This document shows positions 24,781-39,100 of a stretch of 64,000 nt of DNA, one piece after another. The notes beneath the pieces are model-generated. The model was not told the DNA's origin. It did not search any database and saw nothing but the letters and a program-made list of their open reading frames with translations. Source of the stretch: Beaufortia kweichowensis (taxonomy: Eukaryota; Chordata; Actinopteri; Cypriniformes; Gastromyzontidae); contig CM032809.1 of the NCBI GenBank assembly GCA_019155185.1, positions 3,901,621 to 3,965,620 of the forward strand. Direction: 5' to 3'. The position numbers were made by a program, and so were the translations under genes. How positions within the stretch are numbered: the first letter of the stretch is position 1; every line of letters begins with the position of its first letter.

Positions 24781-25411
24781 TGTTTCATGAGGAGTGTTGC
24801 ACTTCTTGGAGAATAACAGACATTCTTATGAAGACGTGAAGCTTATTGACAATTAGCCGATATTAACAGGATACATCATTGGCAATGTTTGTATAAACAG
24901 TGTAGTGCCAAGCAGCATACAGATTTGTGGTACTAAATATATATTTTTGATAAACAAAACACAAATGCACTATGAACCAACATAATGTTTAGCAAAGTAG
25001 GCTTTTTAAAGCATCATACGCCCATAATGATGTGAACTACTCAACAGGTGATTGTCTGGCTTTATGCAGCTTTCGCTTGCAGGGAAAAATGTGACTAAAT
25101 GTGTAAGCAGTACGTCTAATTAAATTCAGATCATTTATGCAGTTTATAGCTTCACTTTGGGGATTGGGTTTCATTCGTATAATTAAATACCATGTGATTG
25201 ATTCCTCTCATAATAAGGTACATTTGGTTGATCATGCAGGCAAGTTCTACACTCCCAATAACCATTTTATAATCTACACACATCTACACAAACAAATCAA
25301 TCAGGTAAATCCCTTTATTTCTGGATTGATCTGCAAGTCTATTACAGTAGAACCATGTCAGTGTGAAAGTCTGTGTTTATGTGTGAACTGTGAAACCAGC
25401 CTTATACTTAT

Positions 25412-25513
25412 ACAAAAGTGAGGAGGAAATTACAAAAGTGAGGAGAACCTTTGACAGAAAGGTTTTTGAGGAACCACAAATGGTTGATGGGTAAAGAACC
25501 TTTATTTTATAAA
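25412..25513. repeat. short duplication and AAGAACC-type repeat fragment
   Basis: TACAAAAGTGAGGAG occurs twice, near 25412 and 25430. It is followed by AACCTTT, AGGAACCA and AAAGAACC words of the same kind as the larger repeat at 36896-37090. This is probably a worn copy of that element. Confidence 0.35.
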
Positions 25514-27129
25514 GCATAAGAGCAAACCATATTGCATCTCTTTTCCAGCTGAAGAGGGACATTGTTGTTTTAAGGTTGTTTATGTACTAAACTAAAGGCT
25601 TCAAAGCTAGTTACATCAGAAGCTAAAGCATTTCAAGTTGTTTCTAAAATAGCTTCTTTTTGTTTGAATTTGTACAGCTTGGAAGGAAAATTTGAGCAAT
25701 ATTTAAGCCAAATGCCCTTTCTGAATATGTGTAGTGACAGAACACAGTAAGATGCCTTAAGGCAGTACATAAACTTTGTTTCCCAATAAATCTGCACTGA
25801 AACTACATCTTCACCGGTGAAGCCTGTGGAGACTTGGCTGCTCTTAATCTGAAGTAATGTCAACACAGCTGCGTACAGGTTCAGTAGCTTTTCCTAGTGT
25901 CTGTCTTTCAGAAAATACCCCGCTGGGATCTGAAGAGATGGGTTGAAAGTAAACATACCCACAAGTAACCCAGTTATACAGGAGAATAAGTGATTTACGG
26001 AAGCAGGTTTACATATCGTGAGAAAGAGTTGGGAGGGGAATGCTAATCACAGTCTTAGCTATTGACCTGACAAAACACGACGTGTGGTGCGCAGACAACA
26101 ATATGATTAACAGTGTTGTTTCTCTGTCTCTCTCTTATGATAATAAAAAAAATGTTGATACAGATTTGGGCATGGAGATTACCCTTGGAGATTAGTTTTA
26201 TTAGCCTGTAGTAAAAGTAAACCAAGCATGGTTTTTAGTAGATTGTCATCTGTATTACCACATGGCTTTACTATGAATAAAACCAAAGATTGTTACAATA
26301 AAGGCTGTCTAGCATTTTTACTCAAGATTCACAGTTATGTGAACGGAGCACGTTTTCATTTTGACTTCCATATTAACAGGTTACAGCATTCACACTGGAA
26401 GTATCACATTCACTGAAATGAATGCTCCCCGCTCACGCTCGCTTCCTGCAGTATGTGTCATAAACCTTCATGATTTGGTTTATGATCTTCTCACATCACG
26501 GTGCACACACATCACAGGCGCCAAGAGGTGTTTATACTCTGTGCATCTGAAACAACCAGGTGCCAGTGGAAGAACAGCCAAAGAAACAGTCCTGAGAAGT
26601 AGCCATAGTTTGTTGAAATATGCATTTACCTTACCCAGGTTAACTATCGGTTGTGCATGGTTGATGATGGTACGCAGGAGGTAGACATACACTGGATCTA
26701 AAACTGTGCTCCAGATGATATTCAAAAGTCAATCCACATTTGAACATATGTTTATATGAAACATAACCATATGGTTTCTGAAAACGAGTCTTCCAGCAAA
26801 ATTGTCAGCAAGATGCTTCAGCATGCATGTACAGGCTGGCAAAGAAAATCTTTAATAAATCTTTCAGCTAAGGATTTCTGTATCTGTGTACCCATGCATT
26901 TGCACAGTTTGACTGTTTTAAAATCTCCCTACCAATAATATCACTAAATCTAGTGACAGCATTGCCACGGCACATGAAACTCTTGAGTAATGAAACTGTT
27001 TTGACACAGCTGTAGATACACAGTCAGACTCATAATCTAATCTTGATATAATATTATGTCCACTTTGTAAGCATCCTCAGTTCATTTTTTATGGTTTTGT
27101 GTTTGCAGATAAAGTCAGGATCGGAGAGC

Positions 27130-30100
27130 ATGGGTTGGCAAGAGATCCTTTGGCTTTTGATATCATTTATATCGGTGAGTATGAACAGTAACATTAAAAA
27201 TGGTTTGTTTAGCGTAAAACACATTCATTTATATACTCACTGCAAAATACAGTATATTAAAAATAGATTTTTTATTTTTTAGTTAAACTCAAAACTACAA
27301 TGTGCCCTTTGAGGCGTGCTTTTAAACTTAATTTTTTCACGTTTTGTAAATTAAAATGAATGATTTCTCTCCTGATAACAACCCCTCCCAAAACTATCCA
27401 CTAGAAAAACTCCATTACTCACTAATTGCCGCAGTTTGGTAATTACAAGTGGAGGTGACCTGAAAACCCAAAGAATTCTTCAGCCATGAAACTGGCTCCT
27501 GAAATGTCCATCAGTGCCGGTATAGTCAGAGCAGCTGGCTCTTTGTCAAAATGATAGAAACAGGAATGTCTGAAGGCTTCCGCATGTAGTACATTAACAT
27601 TATCATGGCAGCTCGCCATTCCATAATGGCAAACAAGAAATTGCTGTACTTCCCTTATTCTGTGTGAACACAATATGTTATGTCTTTTCACTTTAAATTT
27701 GACCTTGAGCTGCTTTCACATGAATGCACATAAACCTGATTTTGTGGAATAGTAATGAGCTTTGCAGAACAGCTCTGTGCATTTACAAGTATAATGTGAC
27801 GAGGCATTTAATTAAAATTCCTCAAGGATCATGGCCATATTAAACAACAGAAACTGAGGGCAGGGTTGAACTCGTACCAAAAGGTGAGAGTATGCATTAA
27901 TGGATCTAAATAAATATACACATATATGCACATTAGAAGTGGCTAAAGAACTATATTAAATATAACAAATGCTTTATTCTGCATCCTGATAATAGCCATA
28001 AAAGTTCAAGTTTCCAAAACGTGATGTCATCTGTATTTGATATTCACTTTCTGTTGACGGACAAATGGTTTTCCACACTGACTTGGGTGGTGGCCTGGTG
28101 GTCGTATGTATGACGTCATTTACTTCAATGTTTGGAGTGACATCATATGTACGGCTGCTAAACTGCTACATGGCACATCAGAAACCTCACAGGTGATTTT
28201 GGTGTTTCAAGTTCCATATTATGTTCAAGGTAAGACAGACACACAGCCCTGAAGAGCCTGCCACAAAAACTTTACTCAGTTTTCTTAATGACAACGAGAA
28301 GGTGGGTTTGATTAGATCTGCCATAGTTAAGCTCTCTGTACAAAGCCCTCAAACTCTTCAGACTAAATGAATGTAGGCTTCATTACTGTGAGGTGTCTAA
28401 AAGCAGACAAATCTTCCCATTAAACTATGACTCATACCAGTGTTACAAGGGTTAGAAATGCGCATTGAATTTTTATATCAAGCCATTCTTCACGTAAAAA
28501 GCTTTTTCCCTGAAATTCTTTCTTTATGACTTGACTTTGAATGATTCTTTAACAATACTGATATGAGAAGAAGGATGTTTTTCACCAAATCTCATCTGCA
28601 GAAATCATGCCCTACAATGCATCTTCAAATGTCAAGTGGCCATAAAGTGTAAAAAAGCCTGTCTTTAAGATTGAGGAGATGTGCATTTGAGATTGCAGCA
28701 AATTCTTTTGATTTTAGGTTAAAGTCTGTTATAGTTTAGTCCGGTCTCTTCTGTTTTAGGTCATGCACCGTTTACATGATTAACTTGAACTGAATTTAAA
28801 TAGCAAACAAGATGAAAGATTTAAAATCAATTTTAACTGTATTGATCTTATTTTAGAAAACATATTTGTCTACAGAGTTAGGGAAACTAAATATATTAAA
28901 CATCAGGAAAACTAAATTAATGATTTAAATACTGTATCATTTATTATTGTACACTGTGAATTTTTTTGATTTCTAATACAGTAACTCTTTTTCTGTCATT
29001 TGAAGCATCCTTATGAGCATGACCGCTTTAAATTACAACCCATTATTTTAAAGAGAACTAATTCTTTCTTCTGAATCCTGAATCTCCTTTTGCAGAGTGT
29101 AACATTGACTGGAACAACAGAGCTGAAAGCAGAACCTACGGCAGACTTGTCTCTTACTCCTGTCATGATGGCAGTGGAGGGAGAGAGACAGATCATGAGT
29201 CACTCTCAGTATAAATGTCTGGAGCTTCTAAGCCAAGATGGACCCCATAATAAAACAGGTAGAGAAAACAAAGAAATGACAATTAACTTTTAGTTAATGT
29301 TTGTGTGAATGGCAGAAGATGGGGCTTTTAATCTTTAGAAAATCTTGTCGAGTGTCAAGGCTGTCTGTGGATCAGGGAGTGGGTGGATAGGGAGGCGATT
29401 ATGAAAGTGCTATTCTTCAAGGTGAAGATATGCAGTGTGCAAAGGCAACTTTTAGCCATTCAGCCTTAAAAAATGCATTCATTGGTTGATTTCCTGAAAA
29501 CACTTCTGTGATCACATTTATCTTTGGTCTGTTTGACTCAACCAATGGTGTGAGTTTGGGGCGGGGTTATCTGTTTGGTCGATTGACCACATTATTTTGC
29601 ATTTTAATCTGATTATGGTAGTGGTGCAAAATAATAAAATTCACCTTTTAATTTGACATTTCTAAGTTCTGAAATTATTCATACTTTAGTTAAACAAATT
29701 TATACTTGTATTTATACTGTGTGTCACTTTTGAAATGTCGAAGACGGTAATTAACTTTTTTAAGTAACCAATTATTTGTAATTTCGATGACGGAAGATGG
29801 TGCTTTAATATTTTTATCATCTTATTGAATGGCACTTAACACTCAGTGTAATAGCGGAGAGCTTTTAACGTTATCTTATTAAAAAAAGGTTGAAAAACAT
29901 GCGAAAGATGTGCATGGGAGTCTGTGCCTGGCTGCCCTTCTCAAAAGTAAAATACATCAGCTGGTCGTTTTTACCAGTGAAATCAGAAGAATTTCAAGTT
30001 TTCTCAGCCAAAATCAAGCAAGTTTGGCCATTTTATGAGCTTGGGTTCAAAAATGTTTTTGTTTTATTGAGGAGGTAGTTTTGCACTCTGAAATTTACAG

Positions 30101-33100
30101 TATGTTTTAATAAGATGAAGAACTCTTTTATCTCAAAGATCAAGGAAACTGTGATTTATCATGATGTGTCCTCTTTAAAATGTCTCTTTAATTTTATAGG
30201 TTCATTCTGTAGCAGATTTTGGGATGGCTTGCTGTGTTGGGAAGAAACCCCGGCTGGAACGTACGTCTCTCAGAATTGTCCAGACTACCCCAGCTTTGAC
30301 CCCTTGGGTAAGAAACAATCACATCTGGATTGTCACTTTGAGTGCGAAAGCACTCCAGACACTGCAGATTCTACCGCAGGCGTGACATCTGTTACATGTC
30401 TTTGGTCTGCCTATTAAAAAACACGTGATGTTGCTCCAGAGAATGATTCCATAGCACAGACAGCAGGCAATCATGAAGATAATTGAAGTCCTACAATGAA
30501 ACAGAGGTGATAAAATCACTTTCTCTGAGTACTTGGAAAGATACATATGAACTTTTCTTCTGTGTCGCAAAAATGTATTACTTGACGGAGAAGTGCGGGC
30601 AACGATGTTCTGAAGGGAAAAAAGATCTTTGCTGTCACATATTGATGAGGATTTTTTTCAGATAATAAATAGTGGAAAGAAACAGGCACCAAAAATAGAT
30701 CCGAGAATAGAATGGAAGATTGTTGAAATATTGATATTTTCTGCTATTTTCTGAGCTGTGTGAGCATCAAAAATCTCATGTTGACATGTTGATTTTAGAG
30801 ACAAAGAACTGGAGTCAATTAAGCTGATGTAATTACACTAGACTTTCTCTTTCCTTACAGAAAAAGTCACCAAATACTGCAATGAATCTGGCAACTGGGT
30901 ACACGGTTCTTCCATCAATAAAACCTGGTCCCTTTGTCTAACGTTCTCAAAGGACAAAATAAAGGTAAAATACAGTAGCAAGCAGCAATTGTGGGACCAA
31001 GCACAACAATGGCAGAAACATCATATGTAAAATTATCGTCATATAAACATCATATGTTTTATAAATAGCTTTAAATCAACACTATATCAATGTAATTCTG
31101 CCACTATACTATACATACTATACTCTTGTACTGTATATGGTGAATTATGATTATTTATTATGAATATTTAGGCCAAATTATTTCAAACTGAATGTTTATG
31201 AGAACAAATTTGGTGCTGCTGTCAACTCGTTTTTTTTGCACACAGGACAGGAAATTATGATCAGAAAGTGTTACTGACCCAAAAGATCAAAAGGGAGAAA
31301 AATGGGCTATTTGGTTCAAAAGTTATAAGCAAAAACATTTAATTTGTCTGTACATTTCTATTCACTGCCATAGTCCACCAGACAGAAGAAACAGCGAAAG
31401 AAACCCAGCAGATAGAACTGATGCCCACTTACCTTCAGTGCTTGACCCCATTTATGTAATTGGCCTATACAATATATTAAAAAGTCAGATTTTTCATTCA
31501 CATTCTCAAAATGAATGCTTTTCTTTGCAGACGCTTCCAGTTCATGGCTTTTTAGAGACTGACATGGATCCCACAGCTGAGAGTCAGGTCAGCCCTGTAG
31601 TGACTCAGAAAGCCGAGGAGAGGAAGAAGATCATCGATGGTCAATATAAATGCTTTGAGAAAATGAACAGAGACCTGCCATATAACAAATCAGGTTTGAA
31701 AACACAGAGCCACTGAAGAGCTTTTAGATTGAATCATCAGGAGCTCATTGCTCAAAGTGCAGAGAGCAACTGAACGCTAGAATTGGCTCTGATTGTTTGT
31801 CTTCTGGTCTTTAGGTCCCTATTGCAACAGGACTTGGGACGGCTGGTTATGCTGGGATGACACTCCAGCGGGCACGTACACGTCACAGAACTGTCCAAAT
31901 TACTTTGTTGACTTTGACTCCACAGGTACAATTCTCCAATGCTTTATTTATCTAGTTATGTATTTGTTTGTTTTTTAATGCACAATTTTTCTTGTTTATT
32001 TAGAAAGAGTTACCAAGTATTGTGATGAGACTGGAAACTGGTTTAGGCACCCTGAGACAAACAGGACCTGGTCGAACTACACGCTGTGCATTGCACACAC
32101 TAAAGACAAGCTGAAGGTATGATGTTGTGTCTTGTTTTTAACCTTCTTAATAAAATAGTGTTATATTGTATATATTGGGAATAATATTTAATAGTAATAA
32201 AATTTTAACTGGTCAGCTATAATGATTTTCTCATTTCATATTTCACCGTTGTGTTTTTGGAGGGCAACTGAATTACAAAATGGTAGATAATCCATTGGAG
32301 GACTTTTTTCTAGTTATTGGGAATCTTATATGAACATTGTTTATTGCAAAAGAGAAGAATTAATTATTAGCAGACCTTTTGCAAACATCACAATGCCTCA
32401 AGCTGTGATCATGTTTTATTTGTAATACAAACAAGGTTAAAACTGAAACATGCAGTTAATTCTGAATGCTCTTGGTTTGGTCTGGTTGACAGCTGCTCAG
32501 GAAATGAATGTTGAATTGGAGTATTTGGATAGTGAGTGTTTTTCATACTAAATGGCAGTGAAGGGGAACGTCTACACAAGTTCACGGTTCAACCAACAGC
32601 TTCTCTGGAAGACAGTGGCAATGTAAATTATTCATAATGCTTATAGTGCTGTACAAACTACTGCTTTACACAGTAAGAAGGACAGAGGCAGAGCTCCTAA
32701 ACAAATAAAAGAAAACGTCAGCTCAGACAGGCTAAAATAAAATCTAGTAGATGGATTTGCCTGGAGTTCATATAAAAGGCACAACAAAATGAGATGTGCA
32801 CTTTCAAGGTAATTTTTTAGGTCTGCCTAGTACTTTAGATGTCAAACTATTTGCATGAAACTACACTTTAAATAAACAGGCTTATTACATTTTAGGGGTC
32901 GTATAAAAGATTATTTGAAATCAAAACAGGCCTGTGCCTACTTTTATCTGAGAGGTCATTCTTGCTAGTGCACTCCGAATAGAAAAAAAAGATTTAAACA
33001 CATTTAAAATTTTATTGTGTAAATAATGTAATGTAAATAATGAGTAAATAATCAAAAATATTGATGTGTCATCTTGTACTACACAGTGTTTTGGCAATCA

Positions 33101-36100
33101 AATGATCTCTAGAATAAGCATGTCTCTCCCCATGATATCATCTTCAACCAACTAGAAAATTTATTACGATTAAAAAAACACACAAAACAAAAGTCTATTG
33201 GCTTTTTAAAATGGTATGAGCCTCACCAAAACCAAAAGTTTGATTTTTATGGTGTCTTATAAAATTCCTTTGCATTATTTGTCTCATTTCAGATGGCGTA
33301 TATTTTGTATTACATGGCGATTGTGGGTCACGCTCTGTCCATAGTATCTCTCCTCATCTCTCTAGCCATATTCTTCTATTTCAGGTGAGTTGACACTATT
33401 CACCTAAACATAAATATACGACTTAAAGAAGGCCAGAAATCTCAGCTGCATAGCAGCAGTTACATCAGAAAGATCAATAAAGCTCGATGATGGGCCGCTC
33501 GGTTGTTTACTTGTTTTTGTCAGGTCTGTCCGTCGTCCTCTCTCAAGCAGTTTGTCATTTGTCAGAGCTGTTGACAGTGATGCTGGAGAGGTAGATTGCC
33601 GTGCTGGCGTCTGAGATTTATTTAATTGACAGAGTCCTCTTTAAGATTCTCAAAGAAAGATTTATCAAGGGGTTCTCGCTTACCTCATTCATCACAATGG
33701 CCAATTCAAACCAAATAGAGAAGATGGAACGGCAGTGCCTGTGCCACCGCCGGCATAGCCCCACGGAAATGCAATCTGCACCCGGGAGTTCAATTTGTTA
33801 ACCTCTGTATTATATAGAACTGTAGATCAGGTGATTATTTCCAGAGTTGCCTTTTCATGTCTTCTTGAAGGATTGCTATATACTGTGCAGAGTGCTTTAC
33901 AAATGCGTTACAAACCTACAGCAACCCTCACTGGACTCAACTGCAAATCATTTGCTGAAATTTTAACACGATCTTATTGCAATTTTATGAGGTGGCTAAT
34001 TCAGATTGATTTATACATTCTTATTTGGGCTTTTCTAATAATAATAATTTGTTTTTGTACATTCCCATTATACAAATTCAAGAAAATGCCCACTTTGTAA
34101 AATTGTTACATACGAGATCAGGTTAGTAATTTCTTATTATTTTATGAACACCTAAACTTAAGGATGTTATTCAGGTTGCGAATCCAAAGAACCGCAGTGA
34201 AAATGGTGACTAAAGAGCATTCAGAAAAGTAAAATAAACTAAGTCAAAGTCATTATTTACTACAAAATAACACTGTATTTCTGGTTACATTTTTAGTTAA
34301 AAATACTGCAAAGATTTGAAATAAAAACACCAAATAAATTTCAATTCTGAGAGCATATGTTTGACATGGACAGTCAGATGATGGCATGTGTTATTTGATT
34401 GATGTCTCGGTGAATAACATTAGCAATTGAACATTTAATAAATCTCAAATGTTTCAACTCCCACTCCCTGGCAAAAAAACCTGATTATTTGGCTATGACA
34501 CAAAAAATGTTGTTTTCACATCATTGTGTTTTATTGAGTGCAAATCCTCGCTGTTCATTAGTCGAACAGAGCTGCACTGAGCCCAGAGCCAAACGCCGTC
34601 CGGTGGAGTTTGTCAGGTTTTGTGTCATTTCATGCTGATTTGGTTTCCATCCTCCGTTTCTCCTGAGGTAAACTTAATTTCATGGGTAGTTAAACGTGGA
34701 GGCCAAACAGAGCCTGTATTATACATAAGACACACGTAAGCTTTAGGCTAAATGTTATTTAGCATGACTGTTGTATCCAGCATACAATCTCACTGCCTCG
34801 GCTTGAAACACGCTGCCTTTTTTCAAGTACATTATTAACCGGTAATTGAAAGGTGGAGTGGAAATGCATCCGAGAGCATATTATGATTAGGACCTCGTTT
34901 TAACATTAGTGCCCACATGATAAACATCTTTGCTTTTAATCTGTTATTAGAATCTTCAGGTGTATTCATATTTATAGACTGTTTATTTTTTATTTAATTT
35001 GGCATGCACAGTTGTTTAATGTTATAATGTGGTGCATAATGTTATATTTGCTCTGTATTGGAAAAACTGAGTGTGCATGATTTAAACAACATCTTTGGCT
35101 TCATGCGGTTAAGCTGTAACTGTGCTGTATCATGTTTTATTATCTAAATGAAGTTACAGTAGCATACACCTGTCGAGGAAGGCTATGGTCTGACAAACAT
35201 TTGCAAAAAGATTATTTAAGACAGTCACAAATGTAAATACACATCATATATTACACAGCGTTCACCGAATTTTGTACAGTATCTGGAAGTGTGACATAGC
35301 AACGCTTGTTTTCATGGTACGATTGTGATATTTACAGTCTGATCTCCTGAGATGTCAAAGTCTTAATGTTGTCTTATTGGGTCCAGATGTGGTACTCAGT
35401 GTTGTACGTGACAGTTACAGCTGCACTAAGTTTTTATTTATGCCCCAGAGTAATGCCAGAAATTTTTGGTCAGGAATATGGGAAATAGCTTTGGAAAATG
35501 AGCTCAGTCTTCACTCCCCGGTGCTCCAGCAACAGCCGTGGTCTCAGCCAATGTTTGGTTAAATGAAGTAAGATGCGAGTGGCAGGACTGTCTTAATTTG
35601 GTGATGCTGTGGGGACTCTAAAGACATTGTGCAAGGATATTTAATCATTATCATTGGTTGTTGCAAAATAACAGTAACCTTGTCCAACTTATGTGATTGT
35701 TGACAGGAAAATCTGTTGCAGGTGTGAGCTTGTCTCATGGAACAAATTTGCTTTAAAGCTTTAAACAACTTCTGACTAATAAAAAGAACAACATCTATTG
35801 CTCAATTACATTTCCTTTTAAACTGTTTTCTTGTTTTCACATGGGCTTTATGCACAAAGAAACTTGCTGATGTTTTTGTATAATCAAAGCATTATTATTA
35901 TAAATATTATTAGAAATTTTTTTTTTTGACACACCCTATTATACAGTAATTAGTCTTTGTAGTTTGAAATAAGACATTTACATGCCTTACAAATGGACCT
36001 TTTATGAACATTTAATGGACAAAAAGGCAGACAATCAGCTTATTTTAACTGAAGCTCCTGTAATGTTTGTGTTCCCCTGTTTTCAAGTCTTTTATTTTGA

Positions 36101-39100
36101 AGTTGTTTATGTTGTCATTTCCTGTTCTGATTGTGTCCAGGTGTAGCTTGTTTGCAGTGATTGTCATAGGTATATATACCCCTGTGTTCACGCTGGATCT
36201 GGTTTGCCGTTGGATATGTTTGTTTTTATGTTATACTGACTGTAAATTATAATTAAATGGATAGGCTATAAAGTGTAAGTGTTTAGGATTCATATAAATT
36301 TTGTGCTCAAATGTTAAATATTCAAACATATAAAAAACCAAAGACATGAATAAATTGCCTGATCTGTGAGTTCTCTTACTTATGCTGTAGATGTGTAAAT
36401 CTAGAGAGTTCATTTCTTTAGATTTATGAAAGGCTTAATCCATTCTTCGCTGTAAGATATAAATTCATTTTTTATTGCATAGATCCAGCAGGCGACTGAT
36501 GACAAAAGCATGCTCTGAAATTGTTTGTTGTCACAACCCTTTCTTGAAATTACCTGTCAAACTTAATTACTCTGTGAAACTCCGCAAAATTGCCTCTGTC
36601 ATAAATGACCTATGATTCATTTTATATATCTCACGCAGGAGTCTGAGCTGTCAGAGAATCACGCTTCACAAGAACTTGTTCTTCTCATACGTGCTCAACT
36701 CGGCCTTCACCATTATCAACCTCATAACTGTGGTCAACAATCCTAAAGTGGTGGAGACAAATCCGGTATGTACACCTCAACTTGACAATACAGCATTATT
36801 GTTAATTCCTGTACTGTTTTACAACATGGACTAATCTGTATATTAGAGAAATGTTTTATTGTTCTGATGAAAACAAAATGTGCTTCAAGATGACTGAATG
36901 GTTCCATAAAGAACCTTAAACATCCACAGATTTTTTTCTGTTTCTCAAAAGGTTCTTTGCAGTGGAAAAAGGTTCTTTAGACTATAAAAAGTAAGAATAA
37001 AATGGTCCTTAAAAAACATTAACTGAATGGTTCTTTGGGGAACCAAAAGTGGTTTTTCTATGGCATTACTATGAAGAACCTTTTGTAGCCATTGTTTTAT
37101 TGGGTGTGGGTTCATTTGCTAGTTTTTCCTGGATTGTGTAAGATTTAGGTTTAGGTTTAGGTTTACTCTTCACCTCACATTTTCTATACAGCATTCTTGC
37201 AGTATTTAAATCTTTTTTTTTTTTTTGCGTAGGATTTTTTCCTCGACTGTGATCTTTTTGGTTTTTGCTCTCTGTGGAAGAATACATAAATTTTCCACAC
37301 TGGAATGTACCAGATGAGTTGTTTTTTGAGATTCAGACTGCTTTGTAAACCCACTGGAGACTTCATACAGATGTGTTTTTAAAACATAATAACAGTTTTA
37401 CTACTGTACTACTTTACTACTAATGTTGTAGGTTTTTTTAAGTGAAAAGATACCATAATGGGCATGAAGGTGATAAGTGAGACATCTTTTCTTTTGTTGG
37501 TTTGCAATGGCTTGCTTTAATGTGTGGAGGATTTGATGAGATGTTATAATTTTGTCGTTTTGACGTAAAAGAAGGGCAGTAAAGCGGGGGTGTACTCTTG
37601 GAGTTTAATAGCAATGATTGTTCATACTCGCATATTGGTTCATGTCTGAGAGATGCATTATCACATTCACCACTCAAAAACCATTCCAAGACTCATTCAT
37701 TCTGTCTGTCAAAGTAAAAAAAGGTGTACGAGAAGATAAGTACCCTCCAAACTGATGCTTTCTCGAAATGGTTTTGTGGGGGTGCGGCGTTACAGATGTC
37801 TCTGTAAAATGCACGTTCTTTTGGGGGTGGAGGGAAGGTGCGTTCTCTTTCTGTTTAATTTATGTTATCCTTACAGCAGGGAGAACAAGCTCCCTCAGTT
37901 TTTCCTTCCAGCTCCTGGTTAGTCGAGTCAGTAAAGAATGCATTTCCAGGTTTTAAAGAGAAGAGGTTAGAGAGAGGACTCAGACACTTGAGTTTAGGCT
38001 CAGACCCTGAGATTTGCTTTGTCATACAAGAATGCTATTATACGTCAAGTACTTCTGAATCAAAGTGAAGGAGTGTTATAGATTACAGAGTATAATGTGT
38101 TGCCAGTTGTGTGGGTGAGCAAGCAGAAGAGCATAGGAATATGGACATATGGTAGAAAGTTCAACAGGATGACTGATGGATTGTTAGGTGATGTGAGATG
38201 AAGACATTGCCAGCATCTTTTAATTAAATCCACACACATGTTGTTAGAAAGATGACCAGACAGCTCAAGGTTTCCAGAGCGAAGCAATGATATATACGGC
38301 ATGTGGAAATTACTGTTTCTTTAATAAGCCGAAACCTAGTGATTTTACTCTTATAAACAGAAAAGACACTTTACAATAAGGTTGTTATTTGTTAACATAA
38401 TGAGTAAATGCATTAGCTAGCATGAACTAACAATGATAAATGTAGTTTATCAGCAGTTATTAATCTTCGTTATTGTTAGTTAATGTCAATACAATTGTTT
38501 TTTTTTTCATTCATTGTGCATTAACTAATGTTAAATTAGTTAATGATTTAGTTAATTATTTAATTCATTTAAATCATTTTTAATTTAATTAATGATTTAA
38601 TTAATGATTTAATTAGTTTTGATTTAGAAATGCTAAAAATAACATCGATAAGGATTTATAAATGATGTGGTTCTAATGCATTTACTCATCCAGTCGCAAA
38701 ATCAAAATCCTGTTCTTTGGGTTTAATCCATTTTGTCCATTTTAAATAAGTGGTTTAAGTAACTTTTGTGTTTAAATCTGAACATTTATATACCACATAC
38801 AGTAGTCATAACAGCTTTTCTGAATTGATCAAAAAGAATATAATATTTGATGAACATAAATGATGGAAATCATATTAATAATAGAAATCAAATTTTATTT
38901 GTTGATATACCTAAAATATGTTTGCTATTGCCATAGCTGTTGTCAAACTGACCATTAATAGATTAGATTAGAACAGAGAAACATGATTATAAAAGAGAAG
39001 TGGGTTAGAAAATAGTTAAATAATAAATATGAATTTGTTTTAATGTACATCCTTAGGGTCTCTGTGATCCCAAAATAAAAACGGTTAATCAAAAAACAGT

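Noticed and set aside
28190..28230. Possible mir-653 close to mir-489
   Set aside because: Only a vague GTGTTTCAAG resemblance; no hairpin and no match to the seed as I know it.
37141..37165. Telomere-like TTTAGG repeats
   Set aside because: Only about four imperfect copies inside an intron; not vertebrate telomeric TTAGGG and not evidence of a chromosome fusion.
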